Shown: in pieces, positions 35,510 to 43,439 of the stretch
Position numbering within the stretch: position 1 is the first letter of the stretch
How the letters are laid out: each line of letters begins with the position of its first letter
DNA from: Spirochaetales bacterium
Lineage (GTDB): Bacteria; Spirochaetota; Spirochaetia; DSM-2461
DNA length: 64,000 bases
Reading direction: 5' to 3'
Assembly (NCBI GenBank): GCA_028533045.1
Contig: JAQQAP010000022.1
Location: 29,726 to 93,725 of the forward strand
Made by a program: the position numbers and the translations under genes
The notes under the pieces: generated by a model
What the model saw: the letters and a program-made list of their open reading frames with translations, nothing else
The model's database searches: none
Told to the model about the DNA's origin: nothing

Positions 35510-36670
35510 TTAAAACTTCAGGTTCACACCGGCTGCAACTAAATGAGTAGTCTTGTCATAAGTCGCATAACTATTACTTAGGTCCGGATATGTGCTGTAG
35601 TTGTAAGCCAGAATAGCGTCTATGTTCTCATTAATATCGTATTTGACACCGGCGGCAATATTATGGGAATCCAGACTCATATCAAAGTCGGAGATCGTAT
35701 CACTATTGGATCCCATTTTGGAATACATATATCCGACACTCAGGACGAGCGGCTCAATCAATCGATACTCTACGCCTGTAGAGAGGTCAAATCCGTTATC
35801 ATAATCTTCATAGGCATCACCCTCGGCCATCTCTATAAAGTAGTACACCAGCCCGGCATTTATCTTTAACTCTTGGGTCATATCAAAAGCTACGCCCACA
35901 GAAAGAAGGGCGGGAAGATTATAGTCAAAGGTAGATTCATCGGTATAACCTCCAACATTGTCGGTGGTTGTATCATTTTCATACTCCAGGGCCGTTTCTG
36001 TTTCGTATTTGATACCAATATTGAGAGCATCCATGGGTCTGATGTCTAAACCGATAATAGCCCCAAAACCTGTAGCACTCTGGCTTACTTCAAGAAGGTC
36101 CATCACTCCAAAACCAACGTCACCTTCCAGAAAAATATCTTTTTCACTAGTAATATACCTTCCCGCAAGAGAAAAGGAGAACATATCGTTCACCGCATAG
36201 GAGCCTCCCAGAATTACCCCATAGTATATTGAAGTGGCTTCAAGGACACAGTCTGTATAACCGGACGCAGCCGTATAGGCAATACCATCTTCGTACTCCA
36301 CCGTACCGCCGCCGGCGGTGATACCGGCGCCTACAAAACCGGCCCAGTTATTCCGCTTGTAAACACCAAAGAGGTTGGGTAGAATAAGCGTTGGTACATC
36401 AGATACATATTCTGTACCTGTAGCATCCAGTTCCATCGAATAATTTTTAAAAATAAACTGATTCCCAAAATTGATGTGAAAACCGTCTTCCATCATGGCC
36501 GTTCCCGCCGGGTTGTAAATGACAATATCCGCCGCATCCAAAGAGCCACCCCGAGTAAGGGTCCGGATATAATCAACCGATTGATTCCCTCTGTAGTCGA
36601 TGCTGCTGCCAAAAACATGGGCCGTGACAATGCACAATAATGTAAGAACGATTTGTTTCCTCATAGACAT
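35510..36670 (-). CDS. FadL/TodX-type outer-membrane transport protein
   Basis: From the ATG at 36670 (GGAAGG site) the protein has 386 aa with a signal peptide ending at about VFG-SS. The mature N-terminus contains RTLTRGGSLDAADIVIYNPAGTAMM, the NPA signature of the FadL hydrophobic-uptake family, then amphipathic beta-strands and a C-terminal aromatic end (LVAAGVNLKF). It would import fatty acids or aromatic hydrocarbons across the outer membrane. A 13-bp inverted repeat lies upstream at 36709-36759. Confidence 0.88.
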   Translation of the reverse strand: MSMRKQIVLTLLCIVTAHVFGSSIDYRGNQSVDYIRTLTRGGSLDAADIVIYNPAGTAMMEDGFHINFGNQFIFKNYSMELDATGTEYVSDVPTLILPNLFGVYKRNNWAGFVGAGITAGGGTVEYEDGIAYTAASGYTDCVLEATSIYYGVILGGSYAVNDMFSFSLAGRYITSEKDIFLEGDVGFGVMDLLEVSQSATGFGAIIGLDIRPMDALNIGIKYETETALEYENDTTTDNVGGYTDESTFDYNLPALLSVGVAFDMTQELKINAGLVYYFIEMAEGDAYEDYDNGFDLSTGVEYRLIEPLVLSVGYMYSKMGSNSDTISDFDMSLDSHNIAAGVKYDINENIDAILAYNYSTYPDLSNSYATYDKTTHLVAAGVNLKF

Positions 36671-36708
36671 TTTTTTCCTTCCTTTCAAACTTCTGTTAAC
36701 AATGGCGT

Positions 36709-36759
36709 ATAACCTAAAATTTGGCCTCTCCTAAGACCATAGACCGAATTTTAGGTTAT
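36709..36759. promoter_or_regulatory. 13-bp inverted repeat upstream of the FadL-like gene
   Basis: ATAACCTAAAATT (36709-36721) and AATTTTAGGTTAT (36747-36759) are exact complements with a 25-base loop, 38 bp upstream of the start. It may be a looped operator or a leader hairpin. Confidence 0.45.
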
Positions 36760-36793
36760 GGAATTTTCAAATACAAGGATTTTTTCCCTCTTA

Positions 36794-36836
36794 AAGTACC
36801 TGATTCTGACCATAGGTCATTCAACATGACGTACTT
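36794..36836. promoter_or_regulatory. Nested inverted repeats in the FadL/D-glutamate intergenic region
   Basis: TGACC-ATA-GGTCA (36807-36819) lies inside a wider repeat AAGTAC (36794-36799) and GTACTT (36831-36836). They are upstream of both divergent genes. No regulator is assigned. Confidence 0.4.
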
Positions 36837-36894
36837 CAACAGGAAATAAAATACGCTATTCGTTATTTTCTAACATTATTTTTACGTTTTATTG

Positions 36895-36933
36895 TGGCAA
36901 TCTCTTGCCATAAAAAATATTTTCTCCTATATT
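36895..36933 (+). promoter_or_regulatory. Promoter and overlapping operator of the D-glutamate/5-oxoproline operon
   Basis: TTGCCA (36905-36910), 17 bp, TATATT (36928-36933) is near consensus. TGGCAA-TCTC-TTGCCA (36895-36910) is a perfect inverted repeat whose right arm is the -35 box, so a bound repressor would exclude RNA polymerase. The leader is about 17 bases with AAGGGAG before the ATG at 36957. Confidence 0.7.
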
Positions 36934-36956
36934 TTCCTTATAAGGGAGAATTAAAA

Positions 36957-37736
36957 ATGTACAAAACGGGAAAAGATGTAAGAGACGACTGCCGGGATAG
37001 TTCCTGGACCGCCCCCACTGCAGGACTGGGAAAAGGCTATGTTCAGGCCAACCTGGCCATTTTGCCCTACGACTGGGCCCAGGACTTCCTTCTATTTGCC
37101 CAAAGGAACCCCAAACCCTGCCCCATCCTCGAAGTGGGAGAGAAGGGTTCCCCCCTCACGAAAATCATTGCCGACGACGCCGATATTTGCCGTGATCTGC
37201 CCCGCTATAGGGTCTACAAGAACGGCGAACTCACCGAAGAACGGACCGACATAAGCGAGCTGTGGCAGGATGACTTCGTTTATTTCCTAATTGGATGCAG
37301 CTTTACCTTTGAACAGGCCCTCCTGGCCGAAGACATCGATGTGCGCCACATTACGGAAGGGGTCAATGTTCCCATGTACCGCACCAACCTCATGTGCCGC
37401 GATGCCGGTCGTTTCCAGAACGTACCCATGGTGGTGAGCATGAGACCCTTTGCTCCCAAAGACGCCATTCGGGCTATAGAAATAACAAGAGATTACCCCT
37501 CGGTCCACGGAAGCCCCGTTCATCTGGGCGACCCCTCACTCATCGGAATCAAGGATCTGGCTTCTCCCGATTTTGGGGACCCGGTCACAGTGGGGAAAGA
37601 TGAGACGCCCCTCTTCTGGGCCTGCGGCGTGACGCCCCAGTCGGCGGCCATGGTGGCAAAGCCCCCTATTATGATTACCCATGCCCCGGGGCATATGTTT
37701 GTAGGAGATCTGTATGACCAGCACTATAAAATCTAA
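36957..37736 (+). CDS. D-glutamate cyclase-like hydro-lyase (DUF1445/YcsI family)
   Basis: From the ATG at 36957 (AAGGGAG) the protein has 259 aa. It matches the YcsI/DUF1445 family: [74 protein letters not shown], and [35 protein letters not shown] at the C-terminus. In mammalian DGLUCY the same domain is fused to the DUF4392 domain encoded by the next gene, and the enzyme converts D-glutamate to 5-oxo-D-proline. It heads a seven-gene operon with 5-oxoprolinase, an aminotransferase and alanine racemase. Confidence 0.9.
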   Translation: MYKTGKDVRDDCRDSSWTAPTAGLGKGYVQANLAILPYDWAQDFLLFAQRNPKPCPILEVGEKGSPLTKIIADDADICRDLPRYRVYKNGELTEERTDISELWQDDFVYFLIGCSFTFEQALLAEDIDVRHITEGVNVPMYRTNLMCRDAGRFQNVPMVVSMRPFAPKDAIRAIEITRDYPSVHGSPVHLGDPSLIGIKDLASPDFGDPVTVGKDETPLFWACGVTPQSAAMVAKPPIMITHAPGHMFVGDLYDQHYKI

Positions 37737-38613
37737 TATGACGACAATAGGCCAAAGGGCCGCTGAGATAGAAGAAATCATCCAGCGCGATCCGGGTAAT
37801 CGGGGACTGGCCAACTGGGCCGTTCAAGGTCATCTTCTTCCCGCTACGGAATCTCTCCTCCAGGGAAATCACATTCTCCTAACCACCGGCTTTTACATTA
37901 TGAATGCCGGAGAAATTGAGACCGACGGCCCCCCGGGAGCCATTGTGTTGGCCGACGCCCTGATCAAACTGGGAAAGACCGTAACGATCCTGGTGGACAA
38001 CCATTCTCTTAAAATCATGGAAGCCGGATTAAAAGCCCTTAATTGTCCGGCGGAACTGCTGGGCTTTGACCGGGAAGGGACCTGGCCCGACGCCTCTCTC
38101 ATCCGCCCGGAAACAACCCACTTCGTCTCCCTCGAACGACCGGGACAGGCAGCGGACGGCAAGTACTACAACTTCCGGGGAAAGGATATCTCCTTTGCCG
38201 TAACGCCCATGGACCATCTCTTTGCCCTTAGCGGGGAAAAGGGCATAGTGACCATTGGTATTGGCGACGGAGGGAACGAACTGGGCATGGGCCATGTATC
38301 CGAAAATGTGGACACCCACGTAGCCCCGGGCCGGGACTTTAGCTGCCAGACCCACGCCCGGCACTGTGTTTGCGCCGGGGTAAGCAACTGGGGAGGCTAC
38401 GGCATGGGGGCCCTCCTCTCCTTATTAAGCGGCCGGAATGTACTCCCCGGGGAAAAGGAATTAAGTGCCCTGCTGGACGGCATAGTCGAAGCGGGAGCGG
38501 TAGACGGGGTGAGCGGCCTGCAGGAAGCCACCGTGGACGGGCTGGAAGCGGCCTGGGAAATGAATCAGTTTAACACCCTCTATGAGATAGCCCGGGAAGG
38601 GGCAGAGTCGTGA
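37714..38613 (+). CDS. D-glutamate cyclase C-terminal domain protein (DUF4392 family)
   Basis: The 299-aa protein overlaps the DUF1445 gene by 23 bp; its ATG at 37714 has an AGGAGA site. Sequence blocks [59 protein letters not shown] and [14 protein letters not shown] are the DUF4392 pattern, the C-terminal domain of DGLUCY. Here the two domains are separate adjacent genes. Together they probably form the D-glutamate cyclase; the reaction in this organism is inferred. Confidence 0.88.
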   Translation: MTSTIKSNMTTIGQRAAEIEEIIQRDPGNRGLANWAVQGHLLPATESLLQGNHILLTTGFYIMNAGEIETDGPPGAIVLADALIKLGKTVTILVDNHSLKIMEAGLKALNCPAELLGFDREGTWPDASLIRPETTHFVSLERPGQAADGKYYNFRGKDISFAVTPMDHLFALSGEKGIVTIGIGDGGNELGMGHVSENVDTHVAPGRDFSCQTHARHCVCAGVSNWGGYGMGALLSLLSGRNVLPGEKELSALLDGIVEAGAVDGVSGLQEATVDGLEAAWEMNQFNTLYEIAREGAES

Positions 38614-39227
38614 GGAAGTACCCCCTGGGGGACTCCTGCCTCTGCTGGTCCCTGGATGACAAAATCGACCCGGCCGTCTCCGCCCGGATCCTCTCGGTCT
38701 ACCGGGAACTAAAGGATACCGCACCGGGCACTCTGGGAATACGGGACTTTGTCCCCTCCTACAACGCCCTGGCTGTTCACTTTGACCCGCTTAAGTGTGA
38801 CCGCAAGAAACTGGAAGAGCTGGTGGACGAGGCCTTTGCCAAAGAGAGCGGCGGAAACAACACCGGCAAGGAAGTAATAATCCCCGTGAAATACGACGGG
38901 GAAGACTTGGACCGGGTGGCCGAACTGCACGATTTAACCGTTCGCGAAGTGATAGACCTGCATAGCAAGGGGAATTTCACCGTGGCCATGGTAGGCTTTC
39001 TTCCCAACTTCCCCTACCTCATCGGCCTGGACGAACGGCTGGTCACCCCCCGGCTCGACAGCCCCAGAACCAAGGTTCCCGCCGGCTCCGTTGCGATCGG
39101 CGGGGCGCAAACAGGCATCTACCCGGTGGAATCGCCGGGGGGATGGAATCTCATAGGCTCCACCGACCCGGCCCTTCTTCAGGCCATAGAACCGGGGGAC
39201 CGAGTCATATTTGAGGAAATGAAATAA
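38610..39227 (+). CDS. pxpB: 5-oxoprolinase subunit PxpB
   Basis: The gene starts at a GTG overlapping the previous stop (GTGA). The 205-aa protein carries the KipI/PxpB signature VAMVGFLPNFPYLIGLDERL, VPAGSVAIGGAQTGIYPVESPGGWNLIGS. PxpB forms with PxpC and PxpA the ATP-dependent 5-oxoprolinase that opens 5-oxoproline to glutamate. In Bacillus the homologue was named KipI as a kinase inhibitor; the neighbouring pxpA and pxpC favour the enzyme role. Confidence 0.92.
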   Translation: MRKYPLGDSCLCWSLDDKIDPAVSARILSVYRELKDTAPGTLGIRDFVPSYNALAVHFDPLKCDRKKLEELVDEAFAKESGGNNTGKEVIIPVKYDGEDLDRVAELHDLTVREVIDLHSKGNFTVAMVGFLPNFPYLIGLDERLVTPRLDSPRTKVPAGSVAIGGAQTGIYPVESPGGWNLIGSTDPALLQAIEPGDRVIFEEMK

Positions 39228-39955
39228 TGCACGTTAATTGCGATATAGGAGAACGGGGCGCCGATCATCCCGTAGACAGAGAACTGATGAATCACATCGC
39301 CCTGGCCAACATAGCCTGCGGCGGACATGCGGGAGACCGGGAGAGCGTGGATGCCTTTTTAGCTCTGGCCCGGGAGAAGGGAATAGCCGTTTCGGCCCAC
39401 CTCTCCTACCCGGACCGGGAAAACTTCGGCCGCACCAGTATGGATATTTCCCGAAAAGAACTCCTGACCAGCCTGGATGAACAGTATAAGCTGATGGGGG
39501 CTGTGGAAGCCGTTAAATTCCACGGCGCCCTCTACAACGACTGCTGGGTCGACGGGAAACTGGCATCGGACCTGGCCGACTGGCTCAAGGCCAAGGGGAT
39601 TCAAACCATTATAACTCCCGATCAATCCAGCCTGGCCGTAGAGAGTGCCAAGCGGGGAATTACGGTCATGGCCGAAGCCTTTGCAGAGAGACGCTACGCC
39701 TACAATCCCGCCAACCAACAGCTCTCTCTGGTCAGCCGCAAACTGGACTATGCTTCCATCCACGACCTGGAAGAAGCGGTGGCCCATGCTCAAAGGATAG
39801 TAGAAGAAGGCCGGGTAGACGGCCATATAGATGACGGGAAGGGCCATGTGGAAATCCGCCCCCTTCCTCTTAAGGCCGATACGATCTGCATCCATTCGGA
39901 CTCACCCATCTCGCTGGAACTGGCCGCCCGCCTTTCCGCCTCGGGAGATAAGTAG
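39227..39955 (+). CDS. pxpA: 5-oxoprolinase subunit PxpA
   Basis: The 242-aa LamB/YcsF-family protein begins MHVNCDIGERGADHPVDRELMNHIALANIACGGHAGD and contains KFHGALYNDCW and IHDLEEAVAHAQRIVEEGRV. The length matches E. coli PxpA (244). It takes part in phosphate transfer and ring opening with PxpBC. Its ATG overlaps the pxpB stop by 1 base, and pxpC starts 2 bases after its stop. Confidence 0.93.
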   Translation: MHVNCDIGERGADHPVDRELMNHIALANIACGGHAGDRESVDAFLALAREKGIAVSAHLSYPDRENFGRTSMDISRKELLTSLDEQYKLMGAVEAVKFHGALYNDCWVDGKLASDLADWLKAKGIQTIITPDQSSLAVESAKRGITVMAEAFAERRYAYNPANQQLSLVSRKLDYASIHDLEEAVAHAQRIVEEGRVDGHIDDGKGHVEIRPLPLKADTICIHSDSPISLELAARLSASGDK

Positions 39956-39956
39956 A

Positions 39957-40823
39957 ATGTTCCGATTCATCAACCCGGGTATGTGTGTCTCCACGGGCCT
40001 TCCCGTTTACGGGAAGCAGGACGTAGGCCTCACCCCCGGCGGCGCCATGGACAGCTTCTCCCTCCGCTGCGGCAACATCCTTCTGGGAAACGAGGAAGGC
40101 GCCCCGGCCCTGGAAATTCTTTTCTCACCCGAGCTGGAGTGGGAAAGGCCTGGATATTTTGTCCTGAGCGGCGCCCCCACCCTGCAAAGCAAACTCAAGC
40201 GGGGCAATCGGGAAGAAGCGGTAAAACACGGACAGGTCTACAAATTTGAAGCAGGGGACGTTTTAGCTCTGGGAGAAAAACACTACGGAATGCGTACTTA
40301 CCTCTGCTACCGGAGTGCCGAAGAGATGGGCCTGGAGAACCGGGAAGGGTTGGCCATGGCCGACTTTAACGACCTGGCCCGATGGCCCGATGAGGACCGA
40401 ACGATTCGCGTGGTGGAAGGCCCCGAATTCAGCGCCCTGGAGAATCCGGAGTTCTTCTTTGATCAGCCCTGGACCCTCTCCCACGAGATGAGCCAGATGG
40501 GACTGCGTCTGGAAAACAACGGGGAAGGCCTCAAGGTTAACATGGGCAACATGGTCTCCGAGGCCGTCGCCACAGGTACAATTCAGCTTACCCCCAAGGG
40601 CCCCATCATACTTATGAAGCATCGGCAGACAGTAGGCGGTTACCCCCGGGTCTTTAATGTAATTTCCGCCGATACGGACCTGCTCGGTCAATACGGACCG
40701 GGACAGAAGGTACATTTTAAGAAAGTAACACAGGATGAAGCTCTCGCCGTATTAAGGCAGAGAGAAGAGGATATAAAAACTTTGAAAAATCAGGTAAAAT
40801 ACAGCCTGGAAGGATTAATGTAA
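39957..40823 (+). CDS. pxpC: 5-oxoprolinase subunit PxpC
   Basis: From the ATG at 39957 the protein has 288 aa; the longer frame reads into pxpA. The KipA/PxpC signature is visible: GKQDVGLTPGGAMDSFSLRCGNILLGNEEGAPALEI near the N-terminus and GPIILMKHRQTVGGYPRVFNVISADTDLLGQYGPGQKVHF near the C-terminus. It completes PxpABC. The stop overlaps the aminotransferase ATG as TAATG. Confidence 0.93.
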   Translation: MFRFINPGMCVSTGLPVYGKQDVGLTPGGAMDSFSLRCGNILLGNEEGAPALEILFSPELEWERPGYFVLSGAPTLQSKLKRGNREEAVKHGQVYKFEAGDVLALGEKHYGMRTYLCYRSAEEMGLENREGLAMADFNDLARWPDEDRTIRVVEGPEFSALENPEFFFDQPWTLSHEMSQMGLRLENNGEGLKVNMGNMVSEAVATGTIQLTPKGPIILMKHRQTVGGYPRVFNVISADTDLLGQYGPGQKVHFKKVTQDEALAVLRQREEDIKTLKNQVKYSLEGLM

Positions 40824-41674
40824 TGGATATTTACTACGTAGACGGAGAATTTGTACCGGAAAACGAAGCCTTTGTACTGGCCAAGGACATCGCTGTCCTT
40901 CGAGGATTTGGAGCCTTTGACTTTATGAGAACCTACGGCCGACGCCCCTTCCATTTGGAAGATCACATCGCCCGACTCAGAAAATCCACCGAAAAAATCG
41001 GTCTTGACCTTAAATGGTCCGACGAAGAGATATCCAAGGCTGTTATGGACACCCTGGAAAAAAATCCCTCCTACGAAGAGGCTAACATCCGCATCGTGGT
41101 AACCGGCGGTGAAAGTTCCAACGGCGTTCTTCCCGAAGGTAACGGGAAACTCATCATCATGGTAAGCGACAAGCACGCCTGCCCCGAATGGTGGTACACC
41201 GACGGCGCCCCCGTTGTAACCGTTGATGTGGAACGGTACATCCCCGAAGCGAAAAGCATTAACTACATGAACGCCGTAATTGCTCAGAAGAAAGCCAAGA
41301 ACAAAGACGCCGTTGAAGCGATTTACGTAGACCGGGAACAGCGTGTTCTGGAAGGGACCACCACCAACATCTACGGCTTCAAGGGAAACAAACTGGTAAC
41401 CCCCGGAACGGATATCCTGGACGGAATTACCAGAAAAGTGGTTCTGGACCTGGCCAAAGAGGACTTTGAAGTGGAAATCCGTGATATAAAGAAGGATGAA
41501 CTGGCCGACTTCGAAGAGATCTTCATGTCCGCCTCCAATAAGGAAATCGTACCGGTTATCAAGATTGACGACCTGACAATAGGGAACGGAAAACCCGGTC
41601 CCAAAACACAAAAAATCATGGACGCCTTCCGTAAGCTCACCGATGCCTACGGCGCCCGAAAGGAAACAGCCTAA
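40823..41674 (+). CDS. Class IV aminotransferase A (D-amino-acid aminotransferase-like)
   Basis: The 283-aa PLP enzyme has the class IV core: LRGFGAFDFMRTYGRRPFHLEDHIARL, the Schiff-base Lys144 (EAKSINYM) and the Glu178 in LEGTTTNIY. Class IV covers D-amino-acid and branched-chain aminotransferases and aminodeoxychorismate lyase. Context (D-glutamate cyclase, alanine racemase) suggests D-amino-acid transamination, for example D-Ala with 2-oxoglutarate; the sequence alone does not settle it. A paralogue lies at 47636. Confidence 0.85.
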   Translation: MDIYYVDGEFVPENEAFVLAKDIAVLRGFGAFDFMRTYGRRPFHLEDHIARLRKSTEKIGLDLKWSDEEISKAVMDTLEKNPSYEEANIRIVVTGGESSNGVLPEGNGKLIIMVSDKHACPEWWYTDGAPVVTVDVERYIPEAKSINYMNAVIAQKKAKNKDAVEAIYVDREQRVLEGTTTNIYGFKGNKLVTPGTDILDGITRKVVLDLAKEDFEVEIRDIKKDELADFEEIFMSASNKEIVPVIKIDDLTIGNGKPGPKTQKIMDAFRKLTDAYGARKETA

Positions 41675-41678
41675 GCCT

Positions 41679-42824
41679 ATGCCCTCTCCCGTAATTTGGG
41701 CGGAAATCGATCTTTCCGCTTTGAGACACAATGTTGTAACCCTAAAAAAACAGCTGGGAGAGGGAGTTCTCCTTACCGCCGTGGTTAAAGCCGACGCCTA
41801 CGGCCACGGAGCGGTGGAAATCGCCCGAGCCGCTCTTGAAGCTGGGGCAAACCGTTTGGCCGTGGCCCGGATGAGTGAGGCCTTGATATTACGGGAGGCG
41901 GGGATAGACGCGCCGGTTTTGGTTTTTGGTCACTGCCCGCCGGAGGATCTGGGGGAGATACTGGAGCAGAAGCTTACTCCGGCGGTGAATTCACTGGAGG
42001 AAGCCCGAATTCTTTCCCACGAAGCGCTTAAGCTGAACAAAACCGTTTTGGTCCACCTCAAAATTGACACAGGAATGGGCCGACTAGGTCTCATCAACCA
42101 GGATTTTCGTTCCGAAGCGGACCGCTGTGCCGAAATATTTACTCTGGAAGGACTCAAGGTGGAGGGAATTTTCACCCACTTTGCCAATGCCGACTCGGCC
42201 GACAAGACCCATGCCCAAGAGCAGCTGGAAAACTTCAACCGCCTCTTAAGCGACCTCGAGGCCCGGGGAATCAGCCTCCCCCTCCGTCATGCCGCCAACA
42301 GCGCCGCCACAATGGAAATGCCCGAAGCCCACTTTGACATGGTACGACCGGGAATCGCCCTCTACGGGCTGGCCCCCTCGGGGGATGTGGACATCAAGAA
42401 AATCGGCCTAAAACCGGTCCTGAGCCTCAAGGCTAAAATCATCCATGTGAAAGAGGTTCCCGCCGACTTCAAAGTCAGCTACGGCAGCACCCATACCACC
42501 GACGCCCCCGCTCGTATAGCGACCATCCCCGTGGGCTACGCCGACGGCTACCACCGCCTTCTCTCCTCCCGGGGCTTTATGCTCGCAGGAGGAAAAAGGG
42601 CCCCCATCGTGGGACGGGTCTGCATGGACCTGACCATGATCGATGTGACCGGAATACCCGGAGTGGAACAGGGCGACGAAGTGGTTCTGATCGGCCGTCA
42701 GGGTGACGAAGAAATCCTGGCAGACGAAGTGGCCGGCTGGGCGGAGACCATCAATTATGAGGTGACCTCTTCCCTTACGAGCCGGGTGCCCCGATTTTAC
42801 ATCCCCATGGAACCCATAAAGTAG
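41679..42824 (+). CDS. alr: Alanine racemase
   Basis: From the ATG at 41679 the protein has 381 aa (the frame is open to 41643, inside the aminotransferase gene). The fold-III PLP racemase is clear: Lys37 in VVKADAYGHGAVEIA, FTHFANAD, MVRPGIALYG, Tyr268 in SYGSTH, PVGYADGYHR and RVCMDLTMIDVT. It interconverts L- and D-alanine for peptidoglycan. Its 3' end overlaps the next, opposing gene by 28 bp. Confidence 0.94.
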   Translation: MPSPVIWAEIDLSALRHNVVTLKKQLGEGVLLTAVVKADAYGHGAVEIARAALEAGANRLAVARMSEALILREAGIDAPVLVFGHCPPEDLGEILEQKLTPAVNSLEEARILSHEALKLNKTVLVHLKIDTGMGRLGLINQDFRSEADRCAEIFTLEGLKVEGIFTHFANADSADKTHAQEQLENFNRLLSDLEARGISLPLRHAANSAATMEMPEAHFDMVRPGIALYGLAPSGDVDIKKIGLKPVLSLKAKIIHVKEVPADFKVSYGSTHTTDAPARIATIPVGYADGYHRLLSSRGFMLAGGKRAPIVGRVCMDLTMIDVTGIPGVEQGDEVVLIGRQGDEEILADEVAGWAETINYEVTSSLTSRVPRFYIPMEPIK

Positions 42825-43291
42825 GGATCGGAAGTCAAATAGCGGTAATCCTTGCCGTCCGCCTTAAACTGAGTGACAACCTCCCCCTCCATGGCAAAGA
42901 TCATCTTTTTAACGGGCCCTCCGGTCAGCTGGACATCGAGAAGAACATTCCCCATGGCATCGGCGGTTATGTCCCCGGACATACGGGTAAAGCGGATGGG
43001 AGGATTTTCCCCTTCTCCGTTCATTGCAGCGCCCATTCCCATACCGGCTTGTGTTTCCATGAGAGCCGTCACATCCACATCCTTACATACGAGAGATGAG
43101 TTTCCGCTCTGATGATCCAATTCGGCAACCGCTCCCGGAGGCAAGGAACCGAACATAGAGCCCATAAGAATCAGGGAGTAGACCATCATGACGCCCCCCA
43201 GGGTTTCGCCCACTTCCTCCTCCGTTGGAGCGGCGCTCAAAGGGGCCAACAGCAGAGCAGCCCCAAGGAAGATCAAACAAACTTTTTTCAT
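42797..43291 (-). CDS. Exported protein of unknown function
   Basis: The 164-aa protein has a signal peptide (IFLGAALLLAPLSA) and a mature part with a Gly/Met-rich region (TQAGMGMGAAMNGEGENP), ITADAMGNVLLDVQLTGGPVKKMIFAMEGEVVTQF and DGKDYRYLTSDPYFMGSMGM. No lipobox. The repeated VxxxMEGxVVxQFKxDGKDYRY strand suggests a small beta protein. The start is 40 bp before a region with no strong promoter. Unrecognised family. Confidence 0.6.
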   Translation of the reverse strand: MKKVCLIFLGAALLLAPLSAAPTEEEVGETLGGVMMVYSLILMGSMFGSLPPGAVAELDHQSGNSSLVCKDVDVTALMETQAGMGMGAAMNGEGENPPIRFTRMSGDITADAMGNVLLDVQLTGGPVKKMIFAMEGEVVTQFKADGKDYRYLTSDPYFMGSMGM

Positions 43292-43389
43292 AAAATATCT
43301 CCTTGAATCGATTTACTTAAGTGTAATAGACCGGAGATATATACTCAAATTTCCTTTTTCTCATAAACTTCACAACCGGGACACGTCAT

Positions 43390-43426
43390 AATCAATTGAC
43401 CGTACTAAATTGATTAGAGTTATGTT
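43390..43426 (+). promoter_or_regulatory. Promoter and inverted repeat of the CotH-VTC operon
   Basis: AATCAATT (43390-43397) and AATTGATT (43408-43415) are exact inverted repeats. TTGACC (43396-43401) and TATGTT (43421-43426, spacer 19) form a weak promoter within them. Confidence 0.4.
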
Positions 43427-43439
43427 AGTTTTTAATGAA

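Noticed and set aside
38610..40823. kipI and kipA as kinase inhibitors
   Set aside because: Adjacent pxpA and the D-glutamate cyclase genes favour the 5-oxoprolinase subunits PxpB and PxpC.
40790..41731. A 313-codon open frame opposite the class IV aminotransferase
   Set aside because: The plus-strand protein has all catalytic residues; this frame is a shadow.
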